Position numbers and translations under genes: made by a program
Notes under the pieces: model-generated
What the model saw: the letters and a program-made list of their open reading frames with translations, nothing else
Database searches by the model: none
What the model was told of the DNA's origin: nothing
Part shown: piece after piece, positions 1-8,849 of the stretch
Layout of the letters: each line of letters opens with the position of its first letter
Position numbering within the stretch: the first letter of the stretch is position 1
Assembly (NCBI RefSeq): GCF_015159745.1
Contig: NZ_JADDOJ010000033.1
Span: 1 to 43,149 of the forward strand
DNA from: Ramlibacter aquaticus
GTDB lineage: Bacteria > Pseudomonadota > Gammaproteobacteria > Burkholderiales > Burkholderiaceae_C
Direction of reading: 5' to 3'
DNA: 43,149 nt

Positions 1-16
1 ATCCTACAATGCCGGA

Positions 17-189
17 ATGGTCCTCGATGTATGCATACGCGGCGCCGGCATCGTGGGGCGCACGCTCGCCCTCCTGCTGGCGCGTGACCGACTGCGCGTG
101 GGGCTGGTGCGCGGCGGGCCTACGCCCTGAATGCCTCCGCGCGCGACCTTCTGGAACAGGTGCGGGCCTGGCCGGACGCGCAGCATGCC
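17..189 (+). pseudogene. Remnant of UbiH/VisC-type FAD-dependent monooxygenase (N-terminal pieces)
   Basis: Two short pieces of one flavoprotein N-terminus are visible. Piece A (17-112, from an ATG) reads an FAD-binding Rossmann start with the motif GAGIVGRTLALLLA and a following LRVGLVR strand. It meets a stop at 128-130. Piece B (115-189) lies in another frame and reads RAYALNASARDLL followed by AWPDAQHA, the RxYALN block typical of UbiH/VisC-type hydroxylases. In the family these blocks are separated by roughly 15 residues, so a short segment is missing between A and B and the frame has shifted. The remaining 300 or more residues, with the rest of the FAD and substrate domains, are absent. 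The next bases already belong to a DUF3108 gene. A TACAAT at 5-10 could be the old -10 element, but the -35 would lie outside the window. The product cannot be functional. Confidence 0.75.
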
Positions 190-191
190 GC

Positions 192-827
192 GCCCGCGTG
201 CAGTGGCAGCGCCAGCAGGACCGCTACCAGGTGCGCGTGGACGTGGACGTGGCCGTGCTGCTCAGCTTCGCGCTGGTCTCGCAGGGCAGCGTCACGCCGC
301 AGGGGCTGGTGCCGCAGGCCTTCCAGGAAGAGCGGCCCGGCGGCGTCCGCGCCGTCGAGCTGGGCGAGGACAGCATCCGCCTCAACGACGGCCGCACCGT
401 GCCGCGCCCGGCCGGCGTGCAGGACACGGCCAGCCAGTTCGCCGAGCTCTCGCACCGCTTCGCCACCGGGCAGGACGCGCTGGAGGTGGGCCACAGCGTG
501 CAGCTCTGGCTGGCGCGCCCGGGCGGCGTGGACCTGTGGGTCTACGACGTCACCGAGAAGGTGGTGCTGCAGACGCCCGAGCTGGGCCCGGTGGAGGCCT
601 ACCACGTGGCGCCGCGGCCGCTGGACAAGCCGCGCGGCGACATCACCGCCGAGATGTGGTTCGCGCCCTCGCTGCAATACCTGCCGGTGAAGGTGCGCAT
701 GCGCAAGGGCGACGAGGCCTGGCTGGAGCTGACGGTGCGGCAGATCGAGCAGGGCGGCGAGCCCACGCCCGTGCCGCCCGGCGTCCAGCCGGAAGCGCCC
801 GGGCCGGCGCCGGGGCCGAAGATCTGA
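192..827 (+). pseudogene. DUF3108-domain protein, C-terminal fragment
   Basis: From about 198 the frame reads VQWQRQQDRYQVRVDVDV, then long beta-rich sequence with QGLVPQAFQEER, LWVYDVTEKV and WFAPSLQYLPVKVRMRKG. This is the usual C-terminal half of DUF3108 proteins, exported proteins of unknown function in Betaproteobacteria. The protein ends with a Pro/Gly-rich tail. The normal signal peptide, Pro-rich linker and first part of the domain are missing; just upstream lie fragments of a flavin monooxygenase in other frames. An open frame runs back to an ATG at 9-11, but the first 60 or so residues of it are out-of-frame translation of the monooxygenase, so that start is not credible. About 210 native residues remain. 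It converges with paaK across 37 bases. Family assignment is from pattern recognition only. Confidence 0.7.
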
Positions 828-834
828 GTGCGCC

Positions 835-855
835 GCGGGGCCTGGCGCGCCCCGC
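835..855. terminator. GC hairpin between convergent genes
   Basis: A perfect 7-bp stem (GCGGGGC / GCCCCGC) with a 7-nt loop lies in the 37-base gap between the DUF3108 fragment and paaK, which converge. There is no T-run on either side, so it is at best a weak or bidirectional terminator. Confidence 0.35.
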
Positions 856-864
856 CGTGCGCCT

Positions 865-2160
<1,296 letters not shown>

Positions 2161-2161
2161 G

Positions 2162-2590
2162 TCATTCCTCGATGATGTGGCCGGCGATCTGCGCGCTCTT
2201 GCCGCGGAACATGGCGATCACGTCCCCATGCTGGTTGGTCACCCGCATGTCGTAGAGGCCGTGGCGGCCCTGCAGCACCTGCTCCACGCCCTCGCAGGTG
2301 AGCACGTCGCCCAGCTTGCCGGGCTTGAGGAACTCGATCTGGCAGCCCGCCGCGACCGCCACCTTGTTGTGGCTGTTGCAGGCGAAGGCGAAGGTCGAAT
2401 CGGCCAGCGTGAAGATGAAGCCGCCGTGGCAGATCTGGTGGCCGTTGAGCATGGGCTCGCGCACCGCCATGCGCATCACGGCGCGGCCCGGCTCGCAGGT
2501 GACGAGCTCCATCTGCATGAAGTCCTTGCTGGCGGCGTCGACCGCGAACATGGCTTCGCCCACGCGGGCGGCGCGTTCCTTCGCGTCCAT
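2162..2590 (-). CDS. paaI: Hydroxyphenylacetyl-CoA thioesterase PaaI
   Basis: A 142-aa hotdog-fold thioesterase, normal size for PaaI. The core reads NGHQICHGGFIFTLADS near residues 49-65. The Asp of LADS (about residue 64) corresponds to the catalytic Asp of the family, and the HGG stretch to the active-site loop. Known PaaI enzymes hydrolyse ring-hydroxylated phenylacetyl-CoA and free CoA from dead-end intermediates. The start MDAKERAARV follows the paaG stop by two bases, and paaK begins one base after the stop, so the three genes are almost certainly co-transcribed. A longer open frame extends upstream in this frame, but it only shadows paaG. Confidence 0.93.
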   Translation of the reverse strand: MDAKERAARVGEAMFAVDAASKDFMQMELVTCEPGRAVMRMAVREPMLNGHQICHGGFIFTLADSTFAFACNSHNKVAVAAGCQIEFLKPGKLGDVLTCEGVEQVLQGRHGLYDMRVTNQHGDVIAMFRGKSAQIAGHIIEE

Positions 2591-2592
2591 GC

Positions 2593-3390
2593 TCACTCGC
2601 CCTTGAACTGCGGCGCGCGCTTTTCGCGGAAGGCCATCACGCCCTCGATGTAGTCGTGCGTGGCGCCCAGGCCCGACTGCGTGTCGCGCTCCAGGTCGAG
2701 CTGGCGGTCCAGCTCGTTCGTGGCCGCGCCGCGCAGCAGCCGGCGCGTCTCCACCAGGGCGCGGGTGGGCATCACGGCCAGGCGCTGGGCCAGCTGCATC
2801 GCCGCCTCGACCACGTCGCCGGCGGTGGTGTCCCAGATCATTCCCCATTCCCTGGCGTCCTTGGCGGGCAGCTTGTCGCCCAGCATCGCGCAGCCCATGG
2901 CGCGGGCCAGGCCCATCTTCTTGACCAGCAACCAGCTGCCGCCCGCGTCCGGCACCAGGCCGATCTTGCTGAAGGCCTGGATGAAGCTCGCAGACTCGGC
3001 CGCGATGGCCAGGTCGCAGGTCATGGCCAGCGAGGCGCCGGCGCCGGCGGCGACGCCATTGACCGCCGCGACGGTGGGCACCCGCAGGGCCATCAGGCGG
3101 CGCACCGTGGGGTTGAAGGCCTGTTCGATGACGGGCCCGGGGTCGGCGCGCTTGACGAGGTCCGGGCCGGGCTCGAAATCGAACTCGGCCAGGTCGGCGC
3201 CGGCGCAGAAGCCCCGGCCGGCCCCGGTGATGACGGCCGCACGGAGGGCTGTGTCGGCCTCGATGCGGTCCAGCGCGGCCCACAGGTCCTTGTGCATGGC
3301 ACGCGTGAAGCTGTTCAGGGCCGCGGGGCGGTTCAGGGTGATGAGCGCGACGGCGCCGCGCGTCTCGAAAAGGACGGTGGGTTCGGACAT
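2593..3390 (-). CDS. paaG: PaaG: 1,2-epoxyphenylacetyl-CoA isomerase
   Basis: A 265-aa crotonase-fold protein. PaaG converts ring-1,2-epoxyphenylacetyl-CoA to the oxepin-CoA. Visible marks are [11 protein letters not shown] (about 60-70), [10 protein letters not shown] (91-100), [13 protein letters not shown] and [12 protein letters not shown] (about 142-152). The Asp in VPDAGG replaces the second Glu of true hydratases, as expected for PaaG isomerases. The start [12 protein letters not shown] is preferred over an upstream in-frame start at 3495, because AGGAG lies 7-8 bases ahead of 3390 and the upstream stretch contains the divergent promoter and dyad. It is the first gene of the paaG-paaI-paaK unit. 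Confidence 0.93.
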   Translation of the reverse strand: MSEPTVLFETRGAVALITLNRPAALNSFTRAMHKDLWAALDRIEADTALRAAVITGAGRGFCAGADLAEFDFEPGPDLVKRADPGPVIEQAFNPTVRRLMALRVPTVAAVNGVAAGAGASLAMTCDLAIAAESASFIQAFSKIGLVPDAGGSWLLVKKMGLARAMGCAMLGDKLPAKDAREWGMIWDTTAGDVVEAAMQLAQRLAVMPTRALVETRRLLRGAATNELDRQLDLERDTQSGLGATHDYIEGVMAFREKRAPQFKGE

Positions 3391-3419
3391 GGGGGTCTCC
3401 TGGGAGCACTCTACATTAA

Positions 3420-3435
3420 CCGACCGCTCGGTCGG
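3420..3435. promoter_or_regulatory. Putative TetR-type (PaaR-like) operator in divergent promoter
   Basis: A perfect dyad CCGACCG-CT-CGGTCGG (7-bp arms, 2-bp centre) lies in the 103-base gap between paaG (minus) and the enoyl-CoA hydratase gene (plus). A -10-like TATAGT at 3455-3460 faces the hydratase gene, and the dyad covers its expected -35 position. On the minus strand TAATGT (3418-3413) could be the paaG -10, with the dyad in the spacer. One bound dimer could therefore repress both directions. TetR-family PaaR regulators of phenylacetate genes use ACCGACC-type palindromes in some Betaproteobacteria. Assigning this site to PaaR is inference, since the regulator gene is not in the window. 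Confidence 0.6.
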
Positions 3436-3493
3436 CTCATGGTTTTCGCTTGGGTATAGTGCGGCTTCCCAGCCCGAAGAACGGAGAAAAACC

Positions 3494-4273
3494 ATGGCCT
3501 ACGAGCACATCCAGACCCGCGTGGAAGGCGACCGCGTCGGCATCGTCACGCTGAACCGTCCCAAGCAGCTGAACGCCCTGAACAACCAGCTCATGGACGA
3601 GATGGGCGAGGCGCTCAAGGCCTTCGATGCCGACCCGGCCATCGGCTGCATGATCGTGACGGGCAGCGAGAAGGCCTTCGCCGCCGGCGCCGACATCGGC
3701 GCCATGGCCAGCTACAGCTTCGCCGACGTCTACAAGGGCGACTACATCACCCGCAACTGGGAAACGATCCGCTCGGTGCGCAAGCCGGTGATCGCGGCCG
3801 TGAGCGGCTTCGCCCTGGGCGGCGGCTGCGAGCTGGCCATGATGTGCGACTTCATCATCGCCGCCGACAACGCGAAGTTCGGCCAGCCCGAGATCAAGCT
3901 GGGCATCATCCCCGGCGCCGGCGGCACCCAGCGCCTGCCGCGCGCGGTGGGCAAGGCCAAGGCCATGGACCTGGCGCTGACCGGCCGCATGATGGACGCC
4001 ACCGAGGCCGAGCGGGCCGGGCTGGTGAGCCGGGTGGTGCCGCTGGACAAGCTCATGGAGGAGACGCTGGGGGCCGCGCTCACGATCTGCGGCTACTCGC
4101 AGGTGGCGGTGATGGCGGCCAAGGAATCGGTGAACCGTTCGTTCGAAAGCGGCCTCTCGGACGGCGTGATGTTCGAGCGCCGGCTCTTCCACGCCCTGTT
4201 CGCCACCAGCGACCAGAAAGAGGGCATGGACGCCTTCGTGAACAAGCGGCCGCCGCAGTTCAAGCACCAGTGA
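3494..4273 (+). CDS. Enoyl-CoA hydratase (PaaF/EchA type)
   Basis: A 259-aa crotonase that hydrates trans-2-enoyl-CoA to 3-hydroxyacyl-CoA. Both catalytic glutamates are in place: one in [15 protein letters not shown] (Glu near 113), the other in [19 protein letters not shown] (Glu near 133). The oxyanion-hole loop AAGADIGAM is near residues 63-71. Start [10 protein letters not shown] follows GGAG at a normal distance. The gene is divergent from paaG and shares the dyad-containing promoter region, so a PaaF-like role in phenylacetate beta-oxidation is likely. General short-chain fatty-acid hydration cannot be excluded. A longer upstream open frame is only antisense to paaG. Confidence 0.92.
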   Translation: MAYEHIQTRVEGDRVGIVTLNRPKQLNALNNQLMDEMGEALKAFDADPAIGCMIVTGSEKAFAAGADIGAMASYSFADVYKGDYITRNWETIRSVRKPVIAAVSGFALGGGCELAMMCDFIIAADNAKFGQPEIKLGIIPGAGGTQRLPRAVGKAKAMDLALTGRMMDATEAERAGLVSRVVPLDKLMEETLGAALTICGYSQVAVMAAKESVNRSFESGLSDGVMFERRLFHALFATSDQKEGMDAFVNKRPPQFKHQ

Positions 4274-4285
4274 AGTTTTTTGCCC

Positions 4286-4291
4286 TATAAT
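4286..4291 (+). promoter_or_regulatory. -10 element for tRNA-Met
   Basis: A consensus TATAAT lies 13 bases after the hydratase stop and 28 bases before the tRNA. No convincing -35 is seen at the expected distance (about 4263-4268, inside the hydratase gene). Confidence 0.5.
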
Positions 4292-4319
4292 GGAGGGCTC
4301 GGTGGCCCAGCCACCGGAT

Positions 4320-4396
4320 GGCGCTTTAGCTCAGTCGGTTAGAGCGATGGAATCATAATCCACAGGTCCGCGGTTCGAGTCCGTGAAGCGCCACCA
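4320..4396 (+). tRNA. tRNA-Met (CAT), elongator type
   Basis: A complete 77-nt cloverleaf can be folded by hand. The acceptor GGCGCTT pairs perfectly with AAGCGCC, the D-stem is GCTC/GAGC, and the anticodon loop ATCATAA carries CAT at 4354-4356. The T-arm has CGCGG/CCGTG with one G-T pair and loop TTCGAGT. An encoded CCA follows. The acceptor begins with a normal G-C pair, unlike bacterial initiator tRNA, so this is elongator Met; a tRNA-Ile2 with modified CAT cannot be fully excluded by eye. The outermost anticodon-stem pair (A-C, just before GGA) is mismatched. A terminator follows immediately. Confidence 0.95.
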
Positions 4397-4403
4397 GATC
4401 CCG

Positions 4404-4439
4404 AAAGCCTTGTAAGTCAACGACTTGCAAGGCTTTTTT
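4404..4439 (+). terminator. Intrinsic terminator after tRNA-Met
   Basis: AAAGCCTTGTAAGTC pairs with GACTTGCAAGGCTTT across a 3-nt loop (one G-T pair) and runs into six T residues. It begins 7 bases after the tRNA CCA. This is the only textbook rho-independent terminator found in the window. Confidence 0.9.
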
Positions 4440-4618
4440 CTTTGCCCGGGCGGTCCTTCGAGGCTGCCCTGCGGCACCGGCCTGCCCAGGGTGGATGGCG
4501 CATGCCGACGCGGCCTGGCCTGCCTCGACAGGCTTTGCATGATCCTTGCTTCATGGTTGCGTGCCCCGCGCCCCGCGGGCGCCCCACCCAGCCCAAGGAC
4601 CTCCATCCCTTCAAGACC

Positions 4619-5419
4619 ATGGTGCAACGACGCAAACTCCTTCGCCTGACCGCGGCGTGTCTTCCGGTCCTGGGGGCCTGGCCCCTGGCGGCCGTGCCCC
4701 AGGTGATCGACATCAACGACGCTATCAACAAGGCCGGCCGCCAGCGCATGTTGAGCCAGCGCCTGGCCAAGAGCTACATGGCGCTCGGGCAGAAGGTCCA
4801 GACCGACTCGGCCGAGCGCATCCTCGATGCCTCCCTCGCGCTGTTCGACCGGCAGCTGGTCGAGCTGAAGGCCTTCGCGCCCACGGGCGACATCCGTGCC
4901 ACCTACGCGCAGCTCGAGGCCCGCTGGGCCGACTACAAGACCGCACTCATAGGCACGGCCGCGAGCCGGGGGGCCGCCGACACCGTGCTCTCCCTGTCCG
5001 GGCAGATCCTGGCGCTGGCGAACAAGGGCACCCTGCAGCTCGAGGCCGTGTCCGGCAAGGACCTGGGCCGCCTGGTCAACCTCTCCGGACGCCAGCGGAT
5101 GCTGAGCCAGCGCATGGCGGCCCTGTACCTGGGCGCCACCTGGGGGATCCAGGTGGCGCAGTCCAAGGCCGAAATCCAGGCGCTGAAGGAAGAGTTCCTG
5201 AAGGCGCACCAGGTGCTGAAGACGGCCCCCCAGGCCACCGACGCGATCCGTGCAGAGCTGGGCCTGGCGGAGACGCAGTTCGTCTTCTTCGACGCGGCCT
5301 TGATGACCCTGCAGCCCAGCGTGCAGAACCCGCAGAACGAGGCCAACGTCTTCACCACCAGCGAACGCATCCTCCAGGTCATGGACAACGTGACCGGCCT
5401 GTACGCGAAGGTCGCCTGA
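4619..5419 (+). CDS. Exported protein with two PilJ-type (type IV pili MCP N-terminal) motifs
   Basis: A 266-aa protein. The start MVQRRKLLRL gives a signal peptide with an RRKLLRL twin-arginine-like stretch and an AVPQ cleavage region. The motif GRQRMLSQR appears twice, near residues 41-49 and 157-165, each starting a helical repeat. This is the hallmark of the PilJ-type sensor fold of pilus chemotaxis receptors and NarX-like sensors. There is no transmembrane segment after the signal and no signalling domain, so the protein should be periplasmic and soluble, perhaps a ligand-binding partner of a separate sensor. It stands alone between a tRNA terminator and an amidohydrolase gene. The ligand is unknown. 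An upstream in-frame ATG at 4442 lies in the terminator region and is not favoured. Confidence 0.8.
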   Translation: MVQRRKLLRLTAACLPVLGAWPLAAVPQVIDINDAINKAGRQRMLSQRLAKSYMALGQKVQTDSAERILDASLALFDRQLVELKAFAPTGDIRATYAQLEARWADYKTALIGTAASRGAADTVLSLSGQILALANKGTLQLEAVSGKDLGRLVNLSGRQRMLSQRMAALYLGATWGIQVAQSKAEIQALKEEFLKAHQVLKTAPQATDAIRAELGLAETQFVFFDAALMTLQPSVQNPQNEANVFTTSERILQVMDNVTGLYAKVA

Positions 5420-5462
5420 AGCGCCGCCATGTGCCGGGTGACGGGCCACCCGGCGCACGGCT

Positions 5463-5510
5463 GTCCGGGCCGGGGCGCAACGCAGCGCAGCGCAGCATGC
5501 CGGCCCGGAC
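5463..5510. repeat. Long GC-rich inverted repeat
   Basis: GTCCGGGCCGG (5463-5473) is perfectly complementary to CCGGCCCGGAC (5500-5510). The 26-nt loop contains a short tandem GCAGC run. Just before it, GTGCCGGGTG and CACCCGGCGCAC form a second imperfect hairpin. Together they probably end transcription of the PilJ-motif gene or insulate the next gene; there is no T-run. Confidence 0.5.
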
Positions 5511-5550
5511 GGGCCGGTGTTGTAATGAGCGCTTCGCAGGAGCCCGCCCC

Positions 5551-6813
5551 ATGAACGACCGCCTGGACCCCCAGCACGCCGCCGCCGATTTGATCGAGGA
5601 GGCTGCACGACAGGTGGAGGGCCGGGTGCTCGCCTGGCGGCGCGACCTGCACGCGCACCCGGAACTGGGCAACCGCGAGTTCCGCACCGCCGGCATCGTC
5701 GCGGACCACCTGCGCCGTCTGGGCTTCGACGAGGTGCGCACCGGCGTGGCGCACACCGGCGTGGTCGGGCTGCTCAAGGGCGCCTTGCCCGGCCCGGTGG
5801 TCGCGCTGCGGGCCGACATGGATGGGTTGCCGGTCACCGAAGAAGTGGACCTGCCGTTCGCCTCCAAGGTGCGCACCCAGTGGAACGGCGAGGAGGTCGG
5901 CGTCATGCACGCCTGCGGGCACGACTGCCACGTCGCGATCCTGATGGGCGTCGCCGAGGTGTTAGCCGGGCTGCGCGCGACGCTGCGCGGGCAGGTCAAG
6001 TTCATCTTCCAGCCGGCCGAGGAGATGCCACCCGATGGTGAGGACGGCGGCGCGAAGATGATGATCGCCGAGGGCGCGCTGGAGAAGCCGACGCCCAGGG
6101 TCATCTTCGGCCTGCACGTCACCTCGCGCCTGAACGTCGGCGAGATCGGCTACAGGCCGGGGCCGACCATGGCCAGCTCCGACCGCTTCCGCATCACCGT
6201 GCGCGGGCGCCAGACGCATGGCGCCGCGCCCTGGCTGGGCGTGGACCCCATCGTGGTCTCCTCGCAGATCGTGCTCGGGCTGCAGACCATCGTCTCGCGC
6301 GGGCAGGACATCACCCGCGAGCCGGCGGTGGTGACGGTGGGCATGATCCGCGGCGGCAACCGCGAGAACATCATCCCGGACGAGGTGATGATGAAAGGCA
6401 CCATCCGCACCTTCGACGAGGGCATGCGCGACGACATCCACGAGCAGATGACCGACATCGCCGAGGGCATCGCCAAGGGCAACCGCGCCGGCTGCCAGGT
6501 CTGCATCAACAAGAACTACCCCGTCACCTACAACGACCCGGCCCTGACCGCGCAGATGGTGCCCACGCTGCAGCGGGTGGCCGGCGACGAGCACGTGCAC
6601 GAGGTGCCCAAGGTCACCGGCGCGGAGGACTTCTCGTACTACCAGCAGCTGATCCCCGGGCTGTTCTTCTTCGTCGGCTCCACCGAGAAAGGGCTGGACC
6701 CGGCCAAGGCGCCGTCCAACCACTCGCCGCGCTACAAGGTCGACGAGGCCAGCCTGTCGCTGGGCGTGCGTGCGCTGGCCCACGTGGCCTGGGACTGGCT
6801 GGCGACGCACTGA
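5551..6813 (+). CDS. M20-family amidohydrolase (hippurate hydrolase-like)
   Basis: A 420-aa cytoplasmic metal-dependent amidohydrolase of the M20D type, which cleaves N-acyl amino acids such as hippurate or N-acetyl amino acids. Visible landmarks are RRDLHAHPELG near 30-40, ALRADMDGLPVTE near 85-97, and the metal-binding HACGHDCHVAIL near 120-131. The catalytic Glu pair is in QPAEEMPPDG near 154-163, with dimerization-domain TVGMIRGG and C-terminal TGAEDFSYY. Length is slightly above the family norm because of a short N-terminal extension. The start MNDRLDPQHA is supported by GCAGGAG 8 bases upstream. If the substrate were hippurate, the released benzoate would suit the aryl-CoA ligase at 26336; that link is speculative. 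Confidence 0.88.
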   Translation: MNDRLDPQHAAADLIEEAARQVEGRVLAWRRDLHAHPELGNREFRTAGIVADHLRRLGFDEVRTGVAHTGVVGLLKGALPGPVVALRADMDGLPVTEEVDLPFASKVRTQWNGEEVGVMHACGHDCHVAILMGVAEVLAGLRATLRGQVKFIFQPAEEMPPDGEDGGAKMMIAEGALEKPTPRVIFGLHVTSRLNVGEIGYRPGPTMASSDRFRITVRGRQTHGAAPWLGVDPIVVSSQIVLGLQTIVSRGQDITREPAVVTVGMIRGGNRENIIPDEVMMKGTIRTFDEGMRDDIHEQMTDIAEGIAKGNRAGCQVCINKNYPVTYNDPALTAQMVPTLQRVAGDEHVHEVPKVTGAEDFSYYQQLIPGLFFFVGSTEKGLDPAKAPSNHSPRYKVDEASLSLGVRALAHVAWDWLATH

Positions 6814-6955
6814 GGACGCGCGGCCCGACGCGGGGCCGCCTGGCCGGTCCCTGTGCGGCCCCGTGCGACGGCCCGCTGCGGGCCCCACCCTGCCGGATTC
6901 CCGGGATGCCCCCGGCTCGACACCCGGCCGCGCTTGCAGGCATCATCGGCAGCGC

Positions 6956-8845
6956 ATGCCCATGCAAGAGCTTTTCCCGCCTTTCGTGACCACCCTGCGA
7001 CCGCCGCGCGGCGCCTCGGCCGACGCGGTGCGGCGCCACCTGCGCGATGCGGCCCTGCGGCTCGCGGCCGGCCCGGCCCGCACCGCGCTGGCGGAGGGGC
7101 TGGTGCGCTGTACGGCACGCTCCCTGCTGGCGGACACCGGCATCACGCTGGGCGTGGGCTTCTGGGCCGCGGCGCGGCGGCGCGCCGTGCTCAAGCTGCT
7201 GCCGCCCGAGCCGGTCGAGGCCGACCTGCAGTCCGTGCTGCACGACGCGCTGGCGCCAGGCGATGCGGCCTGGATGCAGGCGCACCCGGACGCCCTGGCC
7301 GACGTGCTGCGCTCCCTGGGCGGCGGCAGCGACGTCGCCGCCCTGCGCCTGCGCGACTGGGCCCGCAGCGAAGCGCAGGAAGCGCTGGCCGTGCTGTCGG
7401 TGCGGGTCGCCGCCATCGGCCTGGACCCGGAACTGGCGCGCAAGGACCCGGCCTGCGCCCGGCTGGACAGCCCCTTCCAGGTGCAGGCCCAGGCGGTGCA
7501 GGCCTGGGTCGCCGCGCGTGCCGGCGCCGCGGACGATACCGCCCCGCTGCTGGCGGCGCTGGACGGCTGCGAGCGCCTGCTGGGCGTCGTCCAGCACCAC
7601 TGCCGCAGCAGCGGCATCTCCGTCACCCTGACGCGGCTGCTGCTGCGTGCGTCGCAGTCGATCGGCCGCATGCGGGTGCTGGTGCAGGCCCTGCAGGCCG
7701 CCGACCCCTTCCCGGTGCTGGCGCGCCTGCTGGCCACGCTGGCCGCCGCCGATGCGCGGCGCGCCAGCCTGCGCGACCTGGTGGACACCAACACTGCTCA
7801 CCTTGCCCTGCAGGTGACCGAGTGCGCGAGCCGCACCGGCGAGCACTACGTGGCCAACGACCGCGGCGAATGGTTCGGCATGCTGCGCGCTGCGCTGGGC
7901 GCCGGCGCCGTGGTGGGCGTGCTGGCCCTGGTCAAGACCCTGCTCGCCGCGGCGGCGCTGGCGCCGGCCGGCGTCGCGCTCGCCTACGGGCTGAACTACG
8001 CGGCCGGCTTCGTGCTGGTGTACCTGCTGCATTTCACCATCGCCACCAAGCAGCCGGCGATGACCGCCGCGCTGATCGCGCAGGCCCTGGACCACGGCCA
8101 GCAGCGCCTGGGCGACGTCGCCGAGCTCGTGGTGCGCGTGCTGCGGTCGCAGTTCATCGCCGTGGTCGGCAATGTGGTGGTGGCGCTGCCCTGCGCCGCC
8201 CTCCTGGCCCTGGCCTGGGGTGCGGCCACGGGCACCCCGCTGGCCGGTCCGGCCAAGGCGGCGCACCTGGTGCACGACCTGGACCCGCTGCACAGCCTGG
8301 CCCTGTTGCACGCCGCCATCGCCGGCGCCTGCCTGTTCTTTTCGGGGCTGGTGGCGGGCTTCTACGACAACCGTGCGGCAGACCGGCGGCTGCAGGCGCG
8401 GCTCGCCCGCCACCGCGGGCTGGGCCGGCTGCTGGGCGAGGCGCGGCGTGAGCGATTCGCGGCCTGGGCCGCCGCCAACCTGGGCGGGATCGCGAGCAAC
8501 GTGGTGCTGGGCTTCCTGCTCGGGTCCATGGGCGTGCTGGGCGAGTTCCTGGGCCTGCCGCTGGACATCCGCCACGTGACCTTCTCCAGCGCCAACCTCG
8601 GCATCGCCGCCGTGTCCCTGGACCTGGGCTGGCGCGACTGGGCGATGGCGCTCGCCGGCCTGGTGGCGATCGGGATTGTGAACCTGGCGGTGTCCTTCGC
8701 GCTCGCCCTGGCCGTGGCCCTGCGCTCGCGCCGGCTGGCCATCACCTCGGAATGGACGGTGCTGCGCACGGTGCTGCGGCGCTTCGTACGCAGCCCGCGC
8801 GAGTTCTTCCTGCCCCCGCCCGCGGCGGCAGCCCAGGAGGCCTGA
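6956..8845 (+). CDS. 'Site-specific recombinase' family membrane protein (PF10136-like; function doubtful)
   Basis: About 629 aa. The protein matches, by recall, the family widely annotated as 'site-specific recombinase' (Gcr-like, SpecificRecomb). What is visible argues against a recombinase. A soluble N-terminal half is followed by at least five hydrophobic membrane segments, for example GAVVGVLALVKTLLAAAALA, FVLVYLLHFTI, VVALPCAALLALAW and the segment near the C-terminus. No tyrosine- or serine-recombinase catalytic signature is seen. Conserved-looking patches include LRASQSIGRMRVL and NLGGIASNVVLGFLLGSMG. The start is either MPM at 6956 or the second Met at 6962; no strong ribosome site separates them. 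A small membrane protein gene starts 5 bases after its stop, so the two are likely co-transcribed. Confidence 0.75.
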   Translation: MPMQELFPPFVTTLRPPRGASADAVRRHLRDAALRLAAGPARTALAEGLVRCTARSLLADTGITLGVGFWAAARRRAVLKLLPPEPVEADLQSVLHDALAPGDAAWMQAHPDALADVLRSLGGGSDVAALRLRDWARSEAQEALAVLSVRVAAIGLDPELARKDPACARLDSPFQVQAQAVQAWVAARAGAADDTAPLLAALDGCERLLGVVQHHCRSSGISVTLTRLLLRASQSIGRMRVLVQALQAADPFPVLARLLATLAAADARRASLRDLVDTNTAHLALQVTECASRTGEHYVANDRGEWFGMLRAALGAGAVVGVLALVKTLLAAAALAPAGVALAYGLNYAAGFVLVYLLHFTIATKQPAMTAALIAQALDHGQQRLGDVAELVVRVLRSQFIAVVGNVVVALPCAALLALAWGAATGTPLAGPAKAAHLVHDLDPLHSLALLHAAIAGACLFFSGLVAGFYDNRAADRRLQARLARHRGLGRLLGEARRERFAAWAAANLGGIASNVVLGFLLGSMGVLGEFLGLPLDIRHVTFSSANLGIAAVSLDLGWRDWAMALAGLVAIGIVNLAVSFALALAVALRSRRLAITSEWTVLRTVLRRFVRSPREFFLPPPAAAAQEA

Positions 8846-8849
8846 CGCG

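Noticed and set aside
9..191. N-terminal 60 residues of the open frame running into DUF3108
   Set aside because: They are out-of-frame translation of the flavin-monooxygenase pieces, which read as real protein in the other two frames.
4320..4440. Integration (attachment) site at the tRNA-Met 3' end
   Set aside because: No integrase gene and no repeat of the tRNA 3' end was seen downstream; the repeat after the tRNA is its terminator stem.
4331..5608. Minus-strand open frame ending in FTDSNRGPVDYDSIALTD
   Set aside because: This is antisense translation of the tRNA-Met and its neighbourhood, a well-known spurious protein tail; the rest is antisense to the PilJ-motif gene.
6956..8845. Mobile element suggested by the name 'site-specific recombinase'
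   Set aside because: No catalytic recombinase motif, no flanking repeats and no cargo; the protein looks like a membrane protein.
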